Source: a virus. From it: a stretch of 24,752 nucleotides of DNA. The stretch spans positions 1 through 24,752 of the IMG/VR virus record IMGVR_UViG_3300023184_000491. One strand, given 5' to 3'. Of this stretch, positions 1 through 7,403 are shown in pieces (position 1 is the stretch's first letter; the number at the start of each line of letters is the position of its first letter). Both the position numbers and the translations under genes were made by a program. The notes under the pieces were generated by a model. That model was not told the origin of the DNA, did no database searches, and saw only the letters and a list, made by a program, of their open reading frames with translations.

Positions 1-25
1 AAAAACAAGAATGTTAAATAGAAGA

Positions 26-51
26 TAAAAAAAAAGAGGGATAACCCTCTT
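26..51 (-). terminator. Rho-independent terminator of the 48-aa gene
   Basis: On the minus strand a 7-bp perfect stem (AAGAGGG/CCCTCTT, loop of 4) is followed by a run of T. It lies just after the stop codon of the small minus-strand gene at 74-220. Confidence 0.8.
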
Positions 52-73
52 CAATTCTGATAATGTAACACGA

Positions 74-220
74 TTACTTCTTATTGTAATACTTCTCAAC
101 TACTTTCTTGATTGACTCTTGAATAGTAGGAGATTTAACTTGTTGAGATTGGCTAGGTTGAGCATTTTGTGCTGGTTGAGCCTGAGTTCCATTATTTTTG
201 TTTTTACATCCACAACTCAT
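74..220 (-). CDS. Small Cys-containing, Gln/Asn-rich protein, 48 aa
   Basis: A 48-residue reading frame starts MSCGCKNKNN, continues with a Gln/Pro/Ala/Asn/Ser-rich linker (residues 11-29) and ends in a basic, probably helical tail (IQESIKKVVEKYYNKK). It is closed by a strong terminator, which supports it as a real gene despite its size. The CxC at residues 3-5 could bind metal or be modified, but nothing shows this directly. No family is recognised with certainty. Very short MSCGC-type proteins are common in large phages of Bacteroidetes, from memory. The function is unknown. Confidence 0.7.
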   Translation of the reverse strand: MSCGCKNKNNGTQAQPAQNAQPSQSQQVKSPTIQESIKKVVEKYYNKK

Positions 221-240
221 CTTAATTGTTTTTTTTTAGT

Positions 241-828
241 TTAGTTTATTATTTTAAAAATATGTTTATAACAAGTTTTTCTGATTGACCCTTGATACCC
301 GTTGTTTAATTTAACTCCACGTAAACAACTTGATATTTTCATCCTAATATTTCGAGGACTACCCTTTGTAAATCCGTTTTTAATAAGGTAATTGGCACCA
401 TCAACTAAACTCTCAAATATAAATATCTCCATAGTATCAATATTTGTCAATGAAAACTTAAAAAAATTTTTATTCTTAATTAAATTATATTTTGATAGTT
501 TAACTTTAACCTCATCATTGAAGGTATTTCGTCTAAACTCATTTACAGTTGCTAAGTTATACCCAAAAGATATAACGTTGGATTTATAATTAGATATATA
601 ATAATTTTCTTTATCAATTAACTTAGACTCGTCACAAATTTCCACTACCTCAAAAATAAATGAAGATTTACCGTATTTGTTGTATGATTTTTGTAAATGT
701 GGATTATCATGAACACCCCGACCTAACATCCAAAAATGTTTATATTCTCTGTTTTTAACATTAACGGAGCTCCCAACATATACTTTATTATTTTGAGTAT
801 TTTTAATAATATAAATTCCTGATGACAT
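241..828 (-). CDS. GIY-YIG homing endonuclease, 195 aa
   Basis: The protein opens with a GIY-YIG nuclease domain (about residues 1-90): GIY at 4-6, KVYVGS at 15-20, Arg27 and His31 in the helix, then the HLQKSYNKYG segment and Glu74-Asn75 as the metal-binding end. Residues 100-195 form a basic region that probably binds DNA, as in free-standing phage endonucleases of the SegA/I-TevI type. It is free-standing, not visibly inside an intron. A TATTTATA box lies just upstream of the ATG. It probably spreads by cutting a related phage genome at a nearby site; the target is not identifiable here. Confidence 0.88.
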   Translation of the reverse strand: MSSGIYIIKNTQNNKVYVGSSVNVKNREYKHFWMLGRGVHDNPHLQKSYNKYGKSSFIFEVVEICDESKLIDKENYYISNYKSNVISFGYNLATVNEFRRNTFNDEVKVKLSKYNLIKNKNFFKFSLTNIDTMEIFIFESLVDGANYLIKNGFTKGSPRNIRMKISSCLRGVKLNNGYQGSIRKTCYKHIFKIIN

Positions 829-833
829 ACCTT

Positions 834-841
834 TATAAATA
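834..841 (-). promoter_or_regulatory. TATTTATA late-type promoter box, GIY-YIG gene
   Basis: TATTTATA on the minus strand ends 5 nt before the ATG of the GIY-YIG gene. A sister box (TATTTATT, 864-871) points the other way for the next gene. Confidence 0.5.
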
Positions 842-863
842 TTAACTTATTTTAATTTTGAGG

Positions 864-871
864 TATTTATT
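864..871 (+). promoter_or_regulatory. TATTTATT late-type promoter box
   Basis: The box lies 3 nt before the ATG at 875, so any transcript starting from it would be nearly leaderless or would start upstream of it. Confidence 0.45.
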
Positions 872-874
872 AAT

Positions 875-2287
875 ATGAGAAAAAAAATCATACTAACTGA
901 AAGTAAACTACGTAAGCTAGTTAGGAGTATAATTGAACAAGTTGAAGACGAGTTTTATAAAATAAGTCCTGAAGAGTATTTGGAGTTAATGAAGTTATCT
1001 GGATATCATGGGAAAGGAATTAGTAAGTTACCAAAGTTCCAAGGCAAACCATTATGGATAACAGGAGATTTAAGACTTAACAATACGCCAACGGATTCTT
1101 TAGGTAATGTTGGATATATTGACGGTACGTTAGATATATCTCACACAAAAGTCTCAGATATCTCAGGTATAAAGGTAAAAAGATATGTGTGGGATAGTGA
1201 TACACCAATCGAAAGAAAAAGAAAAGCCCGTGAACTAGCCATAAAGATGGCTGATGGTGAGGAAAGAAGACAGAACAATGAATGGTCAATTGATGATACT
1301 GATGATGAAGGTCTTAAAGCAAATGCGTTATTTAAATGGTTAGTAGGTAATGGTGACCTTGAAGAGTTGGATGACGAACAAAAAGAAATCCTTAAAAATT
1401 TAAAGATTGAGTTAGAACGAGTAACTGAGGAGTACGACAAAGAAGAGGATTCTGATAGATATAATCAATTGTATGATAGAGTTAGTGAGATTGAGGGGGA
1501 AATAAGTGAATTGGAAGAAAACGTTGCAGACGTTTATAATATATCTCCATCCAATTATAAGTTCTATGGTATGGAACAATTTGAAGTTATTGGTGTTGAT
1601 GGTTTAGTAAATAGAATGTATTCTGTTGGTACAGAATCGGAAATGAATGAAGGGGCTTTAGATTATGCCGAGGGAGTTATTAGAGATTCAGGTATTGAGG
1701 GATTTAATGAAAGTTTTATTGAAAATCATATTGATACTGATTATCTTAAAAGTTATGTTGAAGATTGGTATACGGATGATGTTTGGCAAAATCCTGACGT
1801 ATTTTTTAATGACGATGACTTTGAGTTGACAAAAGAACAAGAAGAACGACAAGAACATTTGGAATCTTATATTGAAGAATTAGATGAGTATATCGAAAGA
1901 ATGGAAGGAGAACAAAATGATTTGGAGGACGAAATTGAAGATGCCGATGAATATTCTCAAAGACACGATGAAATTCAAAAGATGATTGATGAGGCGACCG
2001 AAAATCGTGATAAGGCTCAAGACGAATTAGATAATATTGAACCAGATAAAGAACCAACCCAAGAAATGGTTGATAAAGTTGTTGAGGATAAAGTTGACGA
2101 GGTATTGGATGACCCAATATCGTTTATTAAAGAAATGGGGTTGGATATTAAGAACTTTATTAATGAAAAAGATTTGGCCGAAGCCTTAGTTGAATCAGAC
2201 GGATGGGGAGTTATGAATAGTTATGACGGTAATTACGATTCGGAACGTGTTAACGATGAAACGTATTATATCATGAGAGTTGAGTAA
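875..2287 (+). CDS. Large acidic coiled-coil protein with N-terminal leader, 470 aa
   Basis: Residues 1-22 form the recurrent leader (MRKKIILTESKLRK... ending IIEQ) seen in several other genes here. It fits a capsid-targeting propeptide with a cleavage site of T4 prohead-protease type (I-x-E). Residues about 55-105 look like a short run of leucine-rich or beta-helix-like repeats (LWITGDLRL, GYIDGTLDIS). The rest is strongly acidic, with long Glu/Lys heptad stretches near 180-225 and 330-410 that should form coiled coils. No catalytic motif is visible. A virion or internal head protein is the likeliest role, inferred from the leader and the late-type promoter. It is monocistronic, between the divergent GIY-YIG gene and the following operon. 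Confidence 0.85.
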   Translation: MRKKIILTESKLRKLVRSIIEQVEDEFYKISPEEYLELMKLSGYHGKGISKLPKFQGKPLWITGDLRLNNTPTDSLGNVGYIDGTLDISHTKVSDISGIKVKRYVWDSDTPIERKRKARELAIKMADGEERRQNNEWSIDDTDDEGLKANALFKWLVGNGDLEELDDEQKEILKNLKIELERVTEEYDKEEDSDRYNQLYDRVSEIEGEISELEENVADVYNISPSNYKFYGMEQFEVIGVDGLVNRMYSVGTESEMNEGALDYAEGVIRDSGIEGFNESFIENHIDTDYLKSYVEDWYTDDVWQNPDVFFNDDDFELTKEQEERQEHLESYIEELDEYIERMEGEQNDLEDEIEDADEYSQRHDEIQKMIDEATENRDKAQDELDNIEPDKEPTQEMVDKVVEDKVDEVLDDPISFIKEMGLDIKNFINEKDLAEALVESDGWGVMNSYDGNYDSERVNDETYYIMRVE

Positions 2288-2311
2288 ATCTATTCATTTA
2301 TTATAAAACTT

Positions 2312-2319
2312 TATTTATA
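2312..2319 (+). promoter_or_regulatory. TATTTATA late-type box before the 2333-6191 operon
   Basis: TATTTATA lies 13 nt before the ATG at 2333, at the head of a run of seven closely packed genes. Confidence 0.45.
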
Positions 2320-2332
2320 TTTTTTGAGTAAA

Positions 2333-3124
2333 ATGAGTACAGTTAGAAAAAATAAATTAAAGTTTGTGATGGATACCGATTGGTTGTTTGAAGGAATTAT
2401 TGATTCCGAACAAAAACAATACATCTTACTTGGGTATTTCCAAAAACTAAATAAAAATCTTGAGGAGATGAAGGTGTACCCTATGTTCACCGAACTATCT
2501 CTACATTTAGGGAATATCCAAACGTTACTCAATCAAAACCAAATTCTGTATACTGAAAAAGTTTTATCGTCCTTTGACGATGAATTAATCATATCTGACC
2601 TTAAGGTTAAGAATATTCCTATCATGGCCGAAGATGAGTTTTTGGAATATAGAAAGATTCTAAAATATAGTCATCCAAAATTACAGGATTACTTCGGAAT
2701 AGCTAAGTCAATATGGTCTGTTGTGTACGACTCAATACACATTAATGTTAAAAAGAATAAGAACAATTTAGAGTCAAAGACTGGGTTTTTTTATTATAAA
2801 ACTAAAGAGACCTTATATGTTTGGAGATACGGTACAAGAAAAGTATCCAAAACAGATGTTCAAAGCAAAACATTTTTGAAATTAATACATCAAGGTAATG
2901 AAGATAATTTGACAATTAACGATATTATACTTAATTTTTTGTCAACTAAAGAAAAAGTTAAGATTCATAAATTTCCATTATTTGAAGTTTTATGTGACGA
3001 GATATTCCCTTTGGAGGAAACATTGGTTCCTATTTTCAAAAGAAAGATTATGTCCTATATTATTCAAACAGTTAAAAAAAAGAATAACCAAACTAAAAAA
3101 TTATTACCAAATGGGGTTCAATAA
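2333..3124 (+). CDS. Unknown protein, first gene of operon, 263 aa
   Basis: No family is recognised. The protein is mixed alpha/beta in composition, Lys-rich, with no signal peptide or membrane segment. Aromatic-rich stretches (FFYYKTKETLYVWRYGT near residues 150-166) suggest a folded cytoplasmic or virion protein. The ATG at 2333 is preferred over an in-frame TTG at 2324, because the TATTTATA box and an A-rich stretch sit just before it. The 3' end overlaps the next gene by 14 nt, implying translational coupling. Confidence 0.75.
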   Translation: MSTVRKNKLKFVMDTDWLFEGIIDSEQKQYILLGYFQKLNKNLEEMKVYPMFTELSLHLGNIQTLLNQNQILYTEKVLSSFDDELIISDLKVKNIPIMAEDEFLEYRKILKYSHPKLQDYFGIAKSIWSVVYDSIHINVKKNKNNLESKTGFFYYKTKETLYVWRYGTRKVSKTDVQSKTFLKLIHQGNEDNLTINDIILNFLSTKEKVKIHKFPLFEVLCDEIFPLEETLVPIFKRKIMSYIIQTVKKKNNQTKKLLPNGVQ

Positions 3125-3308
3125 AAGATTTGTTAAACTAGATAATGTGAAAGAGTTTTTAAAGAACAATTATCCGTTATCAAAAGTGTTTTCCGTTGAG
3201 GCCCTTATTTTTACAGATGAGGCCTCCACAAAAGTATTCAAACTATATAAAAAAGGGGTTGAAGATAAAGAAATTTTAAAAATGATTAAGAATGGAGAAA
3301 TCGTTTAA
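3111..3308 (+). CDS. Small unknown protein, 65 aa
   Basis: The ATG at 3111 (MGFNKRFVKLDNVKEF) is chosen over an upstream ATG at 2982. The upstream start would overlap the previous gene by about 140 nt and read an unlikely aromatic and basic sequence there. The product is a small helical basic protein ending KMIKNGEIV. It overlaps the preceding gene by 14 nt and the following one by 17 nt. The function is unknown. Confidence 0.7.
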   Translation: MGFNKRFVKLDNVKEFLKNNYPLSKVFSVEALIFTDEASTKVFKLYKKGVEDKEILKMIKNGEIV

Positions 3309-3480
3309 TACTAAATTACTTTTGTCAAAATTAAGGCAACCATTGGATTTGGAATTTATCTGTTCTAATATATTAAAGACAAATCAATTTGAGGCTAAAG
3401 AATATTTGGATGAGTTGGTTGAAGACGGAATCCTAACTAAAGAAAATAACTACTACACTATAAAAAATAAAAACAAATGA
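3292..3480 (+). CDS. Small winged-helix-like protein, 62 aa
   Basis: The C-terminal half (KEYLDELVEDGILTKENNYY) reads as the recognition helix plus beta-hairpin wing of a winged helix-turn-helix: helix, then G-I-L/I-T, then a polar turn and an aromatic beta strand. At 62 residues only a minimal wHTH fits. It may bind DNA or act as a small adaptor. It overlaps glutamine synthetase by 4 nt (ATGA), so the two are co-translated, and a link to nitrogen control is possible but not shown. Confidence 0.65.
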   Translation: MEKSFNTKLLLSKLRQPLDLEFICSNILKTNQFEAKEYLDELVEDGILTKENNYYTIKNKNK

Positions 3481-4679
3481 CAAGAATCGAATACATATGG
3501 GTTGACGGGTATACACCTGAACCAAATCTAAGAAGTAAAATTAAAGTTGTTAAAGAAGTAATCTATAAATTAGACGATATTCCTGAATGGAATTTTGATG
3601 GGTCGTCAACATTACAGGCGGAAGGTAATAATTCTGATTGTATTTTAAAACCTGTAAGAGTTTATTGGCCAGGAGTTGACACTTCTAAAATTTACGTTTT
3701 ATGTGAGGTTATGAATCCTGATGGGACAACTCATGAAACAAACCAAAGAGCCAAGTTAGGTGACGAAGATGTTGACATGTGGTTTGGATTTGAACAAGAG
3801 TTTTTTATCCGTGAAGGTAAAAACAAACCAATCTTAGGTCATGGTGAAGGGTCAATTGAAGGACAAGGTAAATACTATTGCGGTGTTGGGTCTAATGTTG
3901 TTGGTAGAGATATTGTCGAGGAGCATATGGATTTCTGTTTAAGAATGGGTATTGAGATAACAGGAGTTAACGCTGAGGTGGCTTTAGGACAATGGGAATA
4001 TCAAGTGTTCTCTAAGGGTAAGATAAAAGCGGGAGACGACCTTTGGATGTCAAGATATTTTATGGAAAAATTATCGGAAAAATATGGTTATTATATTGAT
4101 TACCATCCTAAACCACTTATCTATGGCGAATGGAATGGTTCTGGATTACACACAAATTTCTCAACAGATAAAATGAGAAATAAAGGAGGGGTAAGATACT
4201 TCACCGCACTATTCAATTCGTTAGAGTCAAGAAGACGCCAGCATATTGAGGTATATGGTTCTGATAATGAACTAAGACTTACAGGTAGACACGAGACACA
4301 ATCAATTGATAAGTTTAGTTGGGGTATCAGTGACCGAGGAGCGTCTATTCGAGTTCCCGTGTCAACGGCTAAAGAGTGGAAAGGGTATATTGAGGATAGA
4401 CGACCAGCGTCAAACGCAAACCCTTATGAAATAGTCAAAGTTATTTGTGAAACAATTAACATGGCGGATGAACTAGCCGAGACTGTCCACAACATGTATA
4501 CCAATGTTAGTATGAAAAACTTTGATGAGGTGGCAAAAAAATACAATGGAATTCTAACTAGTGATGAATTATTAAGGGAGTATCAAAATGATGAACAATA
4601 CGAACTTACATCTGAAATGATGGAGTCAAGAGCTAATGGTAAAACTGAAGAAGTAAAATTTAATATAAACGAGAAGTAA
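3477..4679 (+). CDS. glnII: Glutamine synthetase, type II (eukaryotic-type), 400 aa
   Basis: It should make glutamine from glutamate, ammonia and ATP. The GSII signatures are present in order: YIWVDG (6-11), DGSSTLQAEGNNSDCILKPV (41-60), NPDGTTHETNQR (80-91), the FGFEQEF metal site (103-109), GVNAEVALGQWEYQV (163-177), NGSGLHTNFST (220-230), RLTGRHETQSIDKFSWG (267-283), RGASIRVP (287-294) and EDRRPASNANPY (306-317). The catalytic and metal ligands therefore look intact. Bacterial and eukaryotic GSII enzymes are about 330-370 residues. This one carries an extra C-terminal helix-rich tail (about 335-400) ending in a repeated VKFNINEK segment. It is the fifth largest gene here and lies mid-operon, with a 4-nt overlap to the gene before. 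It is likely an auxiliary metabolic gene boosting nitrogen supply. Confidence 0.93.
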   Translation: MTRIEYIWVDGYTPEPNLRSKIKVVKEVIYKLDDIPEWNFDGSSTLQAEGNNSDCILKPVRVYWPGVDTSKIYVLCEVMNPDGTTHETNQRAKLGDEDVDMWFGFEQEFFIREGKNKPILGHGEGSIEGQGKYYCGVGSNVVGRDIVEEHMDFCLRMGIEITGVNAEVALGQWEYQVFSKGKIKAGDDLWMSRYFMEKLSEKYGYYIDYHPKPLIYGEWNGSGLHTNFSTDKMRNKGGVRYFTALFNSLESRRRQHIEVYGSDNELRLTGRHETQSIDKFSWGISDRGASIRVPVSTAKEWKGYIEDRRPASNANPYEIVKVICETINMADELAETVHNMYTNVSMKNFDEVAKKYNGILTSDELLREYQNDEQYELTSEMMESRANGKTEEVKFNINEK

Positions 4680-4704
4680 AATTTAATATAAACGAGAAGT
4701 AAAA
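4650..4704 (+). repeat. 23-bp tandem duplication at the 3' end of glnII (about 2.4 copies)
   Basis: The unit beginning GAAGTAAAATTTAATATAAA occurs at 4650-4672 and 4673-4695, and again in part from 4696. The first copy is coding, the second contains the stop codon, and the third part leads into the next ATG at 4707. This looks like a recent slippage duplication that lengthened the protein tail or the spacer between the genes. Confidence 0.9.
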
Positions 4705-4706
4705 AA

Positions 4707-5114
4707 ATGAGTATAGAATTTAGACCTATTGAGCCTTTAATGGAAAATAGATGGATTATTAGAACCCATCCGATAAACATTAACCCGTACTTGTTTAGAA
4801 AGTACAAAATGTATAATGAAGGTGAGACAATCATTTTCAAAACTGAGTTTTTTGAAACGGTTATGGATACGTATAACCCAAAAGAATTATTGGAGATTAC
4901 TGATATAACTGTAGAGTATTTGGACCCAACAGGAGTTGTTGTTGGTGGATTAAAAATGATTGTTAAGGGTATTAACTTTGAAAGAAAACATTCTTATTCA
5001 GGAAACGACTTGATGATAACAAAACTTAGAGTTATTATTGATATGATTGATTTATTAACGATTCCTGAACAAGAAGAAGAACACTCAATTAGTTATGGAC
5101 AACCAAAAGAATAA
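4707..5114 (+). CDS. Unknown protein, possibly structural, 135 aa
   Basis: The protein begins MSIEFRPIEPLMENRWIIRT and is rich in beta-forming residues (TDITVEYLDPTGVVVGGLKM). This composition and the N-terminal pattern fit small phage baseplate or tail-tube-like proteins, but no family can be named. No transmembrane segment is present. The C-terminus (EQEEEHSISYGQPKE) overlaps the following DUF3310 gene by 20 nt. Its place behind glutamine synthetase suggests co-expression, not a metabolic role. Confidence 0.7.
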   Translation: MSIEFRPIEPLMENRWIIRTHPININPYLFRKYKMYNEGETIIFKTEFFETVMDTYNPKELLEITDITVEYLDPTGVVVGGLKMIVKGINFERKHSYSGNDLMITKLRVIIDMIDLLTIPEQEEEHSISYGQPKE

Positions 5115-5328
5115 AGAACAAGTAGACCATCCCGAACATTACGGAGGGGAAAATAATCCATACGAAGCGATTAAAGTAATTGACGCTTGGGACTTAGGAT
5201 TCTCACTTGGTAATACGGTAAAATATATCTCAAGAGCGGGTAAGAAAGACCATACAAAAGAAATTGAAGATTTAAAAAAAGCGTTATTTTATTTAGAACA
5301 TCACATTAAAACATTAGAGAAGAAATGA
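5095..5328 (+). CDS. DUF3310-family phage protein, 77 aa
   Basis: The whole protein matches the DUF3310 pattern: VDHPEHY (11-17), EAIKVIDAWDLGFSLGN (24-40), VKYISRAGKK (42-51), then EIEDLKKALFYLEHHI (55-70). This small helical family is widespread in tailed phages and has no settled biochemical function, although some members are annotated as nucleotide-metabolism related. It overlaps the upstream gene by 20 nt and the downstream methyltransferase by 4 nt. Confidence 0.88.
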   Translation: MDNQKNKEQVDHPEHYGGENNPYEAIKVIDAWDLGFSLGNTVKYISRAGKKDHTKEIEDLKKALFYLEHHIKTLEKK

Positions 5329-6191
5329 TAGAAAATTATACGGGTAAAGTTATTAATGGTGATTGTATTGATATAATGTCAAAAATGCCGATAAACTCAA
5401 TTGACTTAATTGTGACTAGTTGTCCTTATGGTGTTGGGATTAATTATGATGTTCATAATGATGATGTATATTTTGATGAATATCTAAAATTTACTAAAGA
5501 ATGGTTAACTGAAGCGTATCAGTTATTAAAAGACGATGGTAGAATTGCGTTAAATATCCCCTACGAAATAAATAGACAAGATAAAGGTGGTAGAATTTTC
5601 TTTTGTTCTGAAGTCTACCAAGTTATGAAAAGAATTGGTTATAAGTTCTTCGGTATCGTTGACCTTGAGGAAGACAGTCCCCATAGAAGTAAAACAACTG
5701 CATGGGGCAGTTGGATGAGTCCGAGCTCGCCATATATTTATAACCCAAAAGAATGTGTTATACTGGCCTATAAACATAAACATATTAAGACTGTTAAGGG
5801 TGAGCCACAATGGAAGGGAGTTCCAACTGGTATTGAACAAGAGGATGGAACAATTAAGAAAAAAGTTGTTTATGAGGATGTGGATAAGAAAGAGTTTATG
5901 GAATTGGTGTTTGGGCAATGGAAATATTTTGCTGACACCAAATCATTAACCAAAGCAACGTTCTCGATGGATATTCCCACAAGGGCAATTAAGATATTGT
6001 CATACAAAAATGACGTTATCCTTGACCCATTCGCAGGTAGTGGTACCTCATGTGTGGCGGCAGAGATATTAGATAGACGGTGGATTGGGATTGAATTAAG
6101 TCCTGATTATTGTGAAATATCTCGTAAACGAATACAAGCATTTGTTGATGAGAAGAAACAAAATAAATTAGTTTTTGAAGAAGGGGTTTAG
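5325..6191 (+). CDS. DNA methyltransferase, beta-class N6-A/N4-C type, 288 aa
   Basis: The order is that of beta-class amino-methyltransferases: catalytic motif IV near the N-terminus (LIVTSCPYGVGINYD, about 28-42), a central target-recognition region, and the SAM-binding motif I near the C-terminus (VILDPFAGSGTSCVAAE, about 226-242, followed by WIGIELSPDYCEIS). The family is N6_N4_Mtase. The motif IV core reads SCPY where (D/N/S)PP(Y/F/W) is expected, so Pro to Cys needs a second look. No restriction enzyme gene adjoins it, so it is probably an orphan methylase protecting phage DNA from host restriction. It overlaps the DUF3310 gene by 4 nt and ends in a terminator whose stem begins before its stop codon. 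Confidence 0.9.
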   Translation: MIENYTGKVINGDCIDIMSKMPINSIDLIVTSCPYGVGINYDVHNDDVYFDEYLKFTKEWLTEAYQLLKDDGRIALNIPYEINRQDKGGRIFFCSEVYQVMKRIGYKFFGIVDLEEDSPHRSKTTAWGSWMSPSSPYIYNPKECVILAYKHKHIKTVKGEPQWKGVPTGIEQEDGTIKKKVVYEDVDKKEFMELVFGQWKYFADTKSLTKATFSMDIPTRAIKILSYKNDVILDPFAGSGTSCVAAEILDRRWIGIELSPDYCEISRKRIQAFVDEKKQNKLVFEEGV

Positions 6192-6206
6192 TCTACCCCT
6201 TTTTTT
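6181..6206 (+). terminator. Terminator closing the 2333-6191 operon
   Basis: A 7-bp stem AAGGGGT/ACCCCTT with a 7-nt loop is followed by seven or more T. The methyltransferase stop codon lies inside the loop. Confidence 0.85.
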
Positions 6207-6215
6207 ATTTCCATA

Positions 6216-6223
6216 TATTTATA
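6216..6223 (+). promoter_or_regulatory. TATTTATA late-type promoter box
   Basis: The box is 3 nt before the ATG at 6227, directly after the preceding operon's terminator. Confidence 0.5.
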
Positions 6224-6226
6224 GTT

Positions 6227-7336
6227 ATGAAAATTTTAGTAACAGAGGGTCAATATTTTAAATTATTACTTGAACAACAAATTGATATAGAGTTTCCTGA
6301 GGACATTGAGGTGAGGTACACTAATTTTAATCCCGACACAAAAAACCAAAGAACTTTTGTTTATATTAATGGTGTTAGTAAAGATGATGTTAATAAACTT
6401 AAAGAGTTAAAGGATACTAATGTTACAATTAAAGTTAAACTTATTAATGTTTTAACAAATGAGACTTTTGAATTTCCATTAGAGTTAGTTAAGATAACCA
6501 AATCCGGTAACGTTCCATATATCACAATTGATGAATACGATAAGATAAAGGGAGAACTTGAGACACATGAAATTAAACTAGATGAAAACTTTTTAAAGAA
6601 AAAAATATCAGGATTCCCTAAATTCATTACCAATACTCTACTAAATCTTTACCCTAATAATTTAGGTAAGAATAGTTTTGTTAATAGTGAAGGAATATGT
6701 AATAGTGAAGTTGGATTAATTAATATCGAAGGGACGAATGTACCAAACCAAACATGGTCAATTTTAAATTACTTCGACACCAATCCGATGGTTATTAAAA
6801 AATTAATTGAGTGGTATATGCACGGAGTATTTGATAATAGTCATATACCTGATGAAGTCACGATTAGTAAGTTTGAAGAATGGATAACAACTAATGGAAG
6901 TCGATTATTTAAAGAGGGGGATAGGTTAAAAGAACTTGTTGCCCTTAATATAAAATCTTATACTTCGGGAACAAAAACAGAAAATTTAACAATTCAAAGA
7001 TTAATTACTAGCCCATTTAATATCGACTCATCAAACATTAAACAATTTTGTTCTGGGTCAAACCAAGATAGGTACGATGGGAAGGACATCGAAATAACAA
7101 CTCCAAATGGAGTTAAATATGCTCAAATAAAACCATTAATATGGAGTAAATTTAATGAGGAAACAAATGAATACATTGTTAATTCTTATCAAATGAAGAA
7201 TTATAAAAGTAAGCCTTTAGACTACATCATATTCACCAATACTAAGGATATGTTAATCTTCGATAACAAAAACTATAAAGTTGAGGATAATCATTTTGCG
7301 ATATTTAAAGACCCACCATTGACTAACATAGATTAA
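6227..7336 (+). CDS. Leader-bearing protein with a possible PD-(D/E)XK-like nuclease site, 369 aa
   Basis: Residues 1-18 are the shared leader (MKILVTEGQYFKLLLEQQ), with a possible cleavage after LLLE. Residues 25-110 look beta-rich. The C-terminal third contains DGKDIEITTPNGVKYAQIKP (about 284-303). There an acidic residue (Asp287) precedes a beta strand ending in Q-I-K (300-302), the layout of a PD-(D/E)XK nuclease in a QxK variant. This is suggestive only, and the rest is unfamiliar. If both readings hold, this would be a nuclease packaged in the head and injected with the DNA. It has its own late-type box and its own terminator. Confidence 0.7.
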   Translation: MKILVTEGQYFKLLLEQQIDIEFPEDIEVRYTNFNPDTKNQRTFVYINGVSKDDVNKLKELKDTNVTIKVKLINVLTNETFEFPLELVKITKSGNVPYITIDEYDKIKGELETHEIKLDENFLKKKISGFPKFITNTLLNLYPNNLGKNSFVNSEGICNSEVGLINIEGTNVPNQTWSILNYFDTNPMVIKKLIEWYMHGVFDNSHIPDEVTISKFEEWITTNGSRLFKEGDRLKELVALNIKSYTSGTKTENLTIQRLITSPFNIDSSNIKQFCSGSNQDRYDGKDIEITTPNGVKYAQIKPLIWSKFNEETNEYIVNSYQMKNYKSKPLDYIIFTNTKDMLIFDNKNYKVEDNHFAIFKDPPLTNID

Positions 7337-7341
7337 AATTT

Positions 7342-7369
7342 AAAAAGAGGTATAATATCCTCTTTTTTT
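7342..7369 (+). terminator. Rho-independent terminator
   Basis: The stem AAAAAGAGG/CCTCTTTTT has an 8-nt loop and runs into a T tract. It separates the two leader-bearing genes. Confidence 0.85.
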
Positions 7370-7379
7370 GTTTCTATGA

Positions 7380-7387
7380 TATTTATA
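7380..7387 (+). promoter_or_regulatory. TATTTATA late-type promoter box
   Basis: It reads TATTTATAAATA, so both orientations of the box overlap here. It lies 16 nt before the ATG at 7404. Confidence 0.5.
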
Positions 7388-7403
7388 AATAAAAACATTT
7401 CAT

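Noticed and set aside
1077-2117. Reading frames on the minus strand inside the 875-2287 gene
   Set aside because: They are shadows of the coding frame: low-complexity Leu/Ser/His translations with no start context.
2982-3110. Longer version of the 65-aa gene starting at 2982
   Set aside because: It would overlap the preceding gene by over 140 nt and add residues with atypical composition; the ATG at 3111 fits the overlap pattern of the operon.
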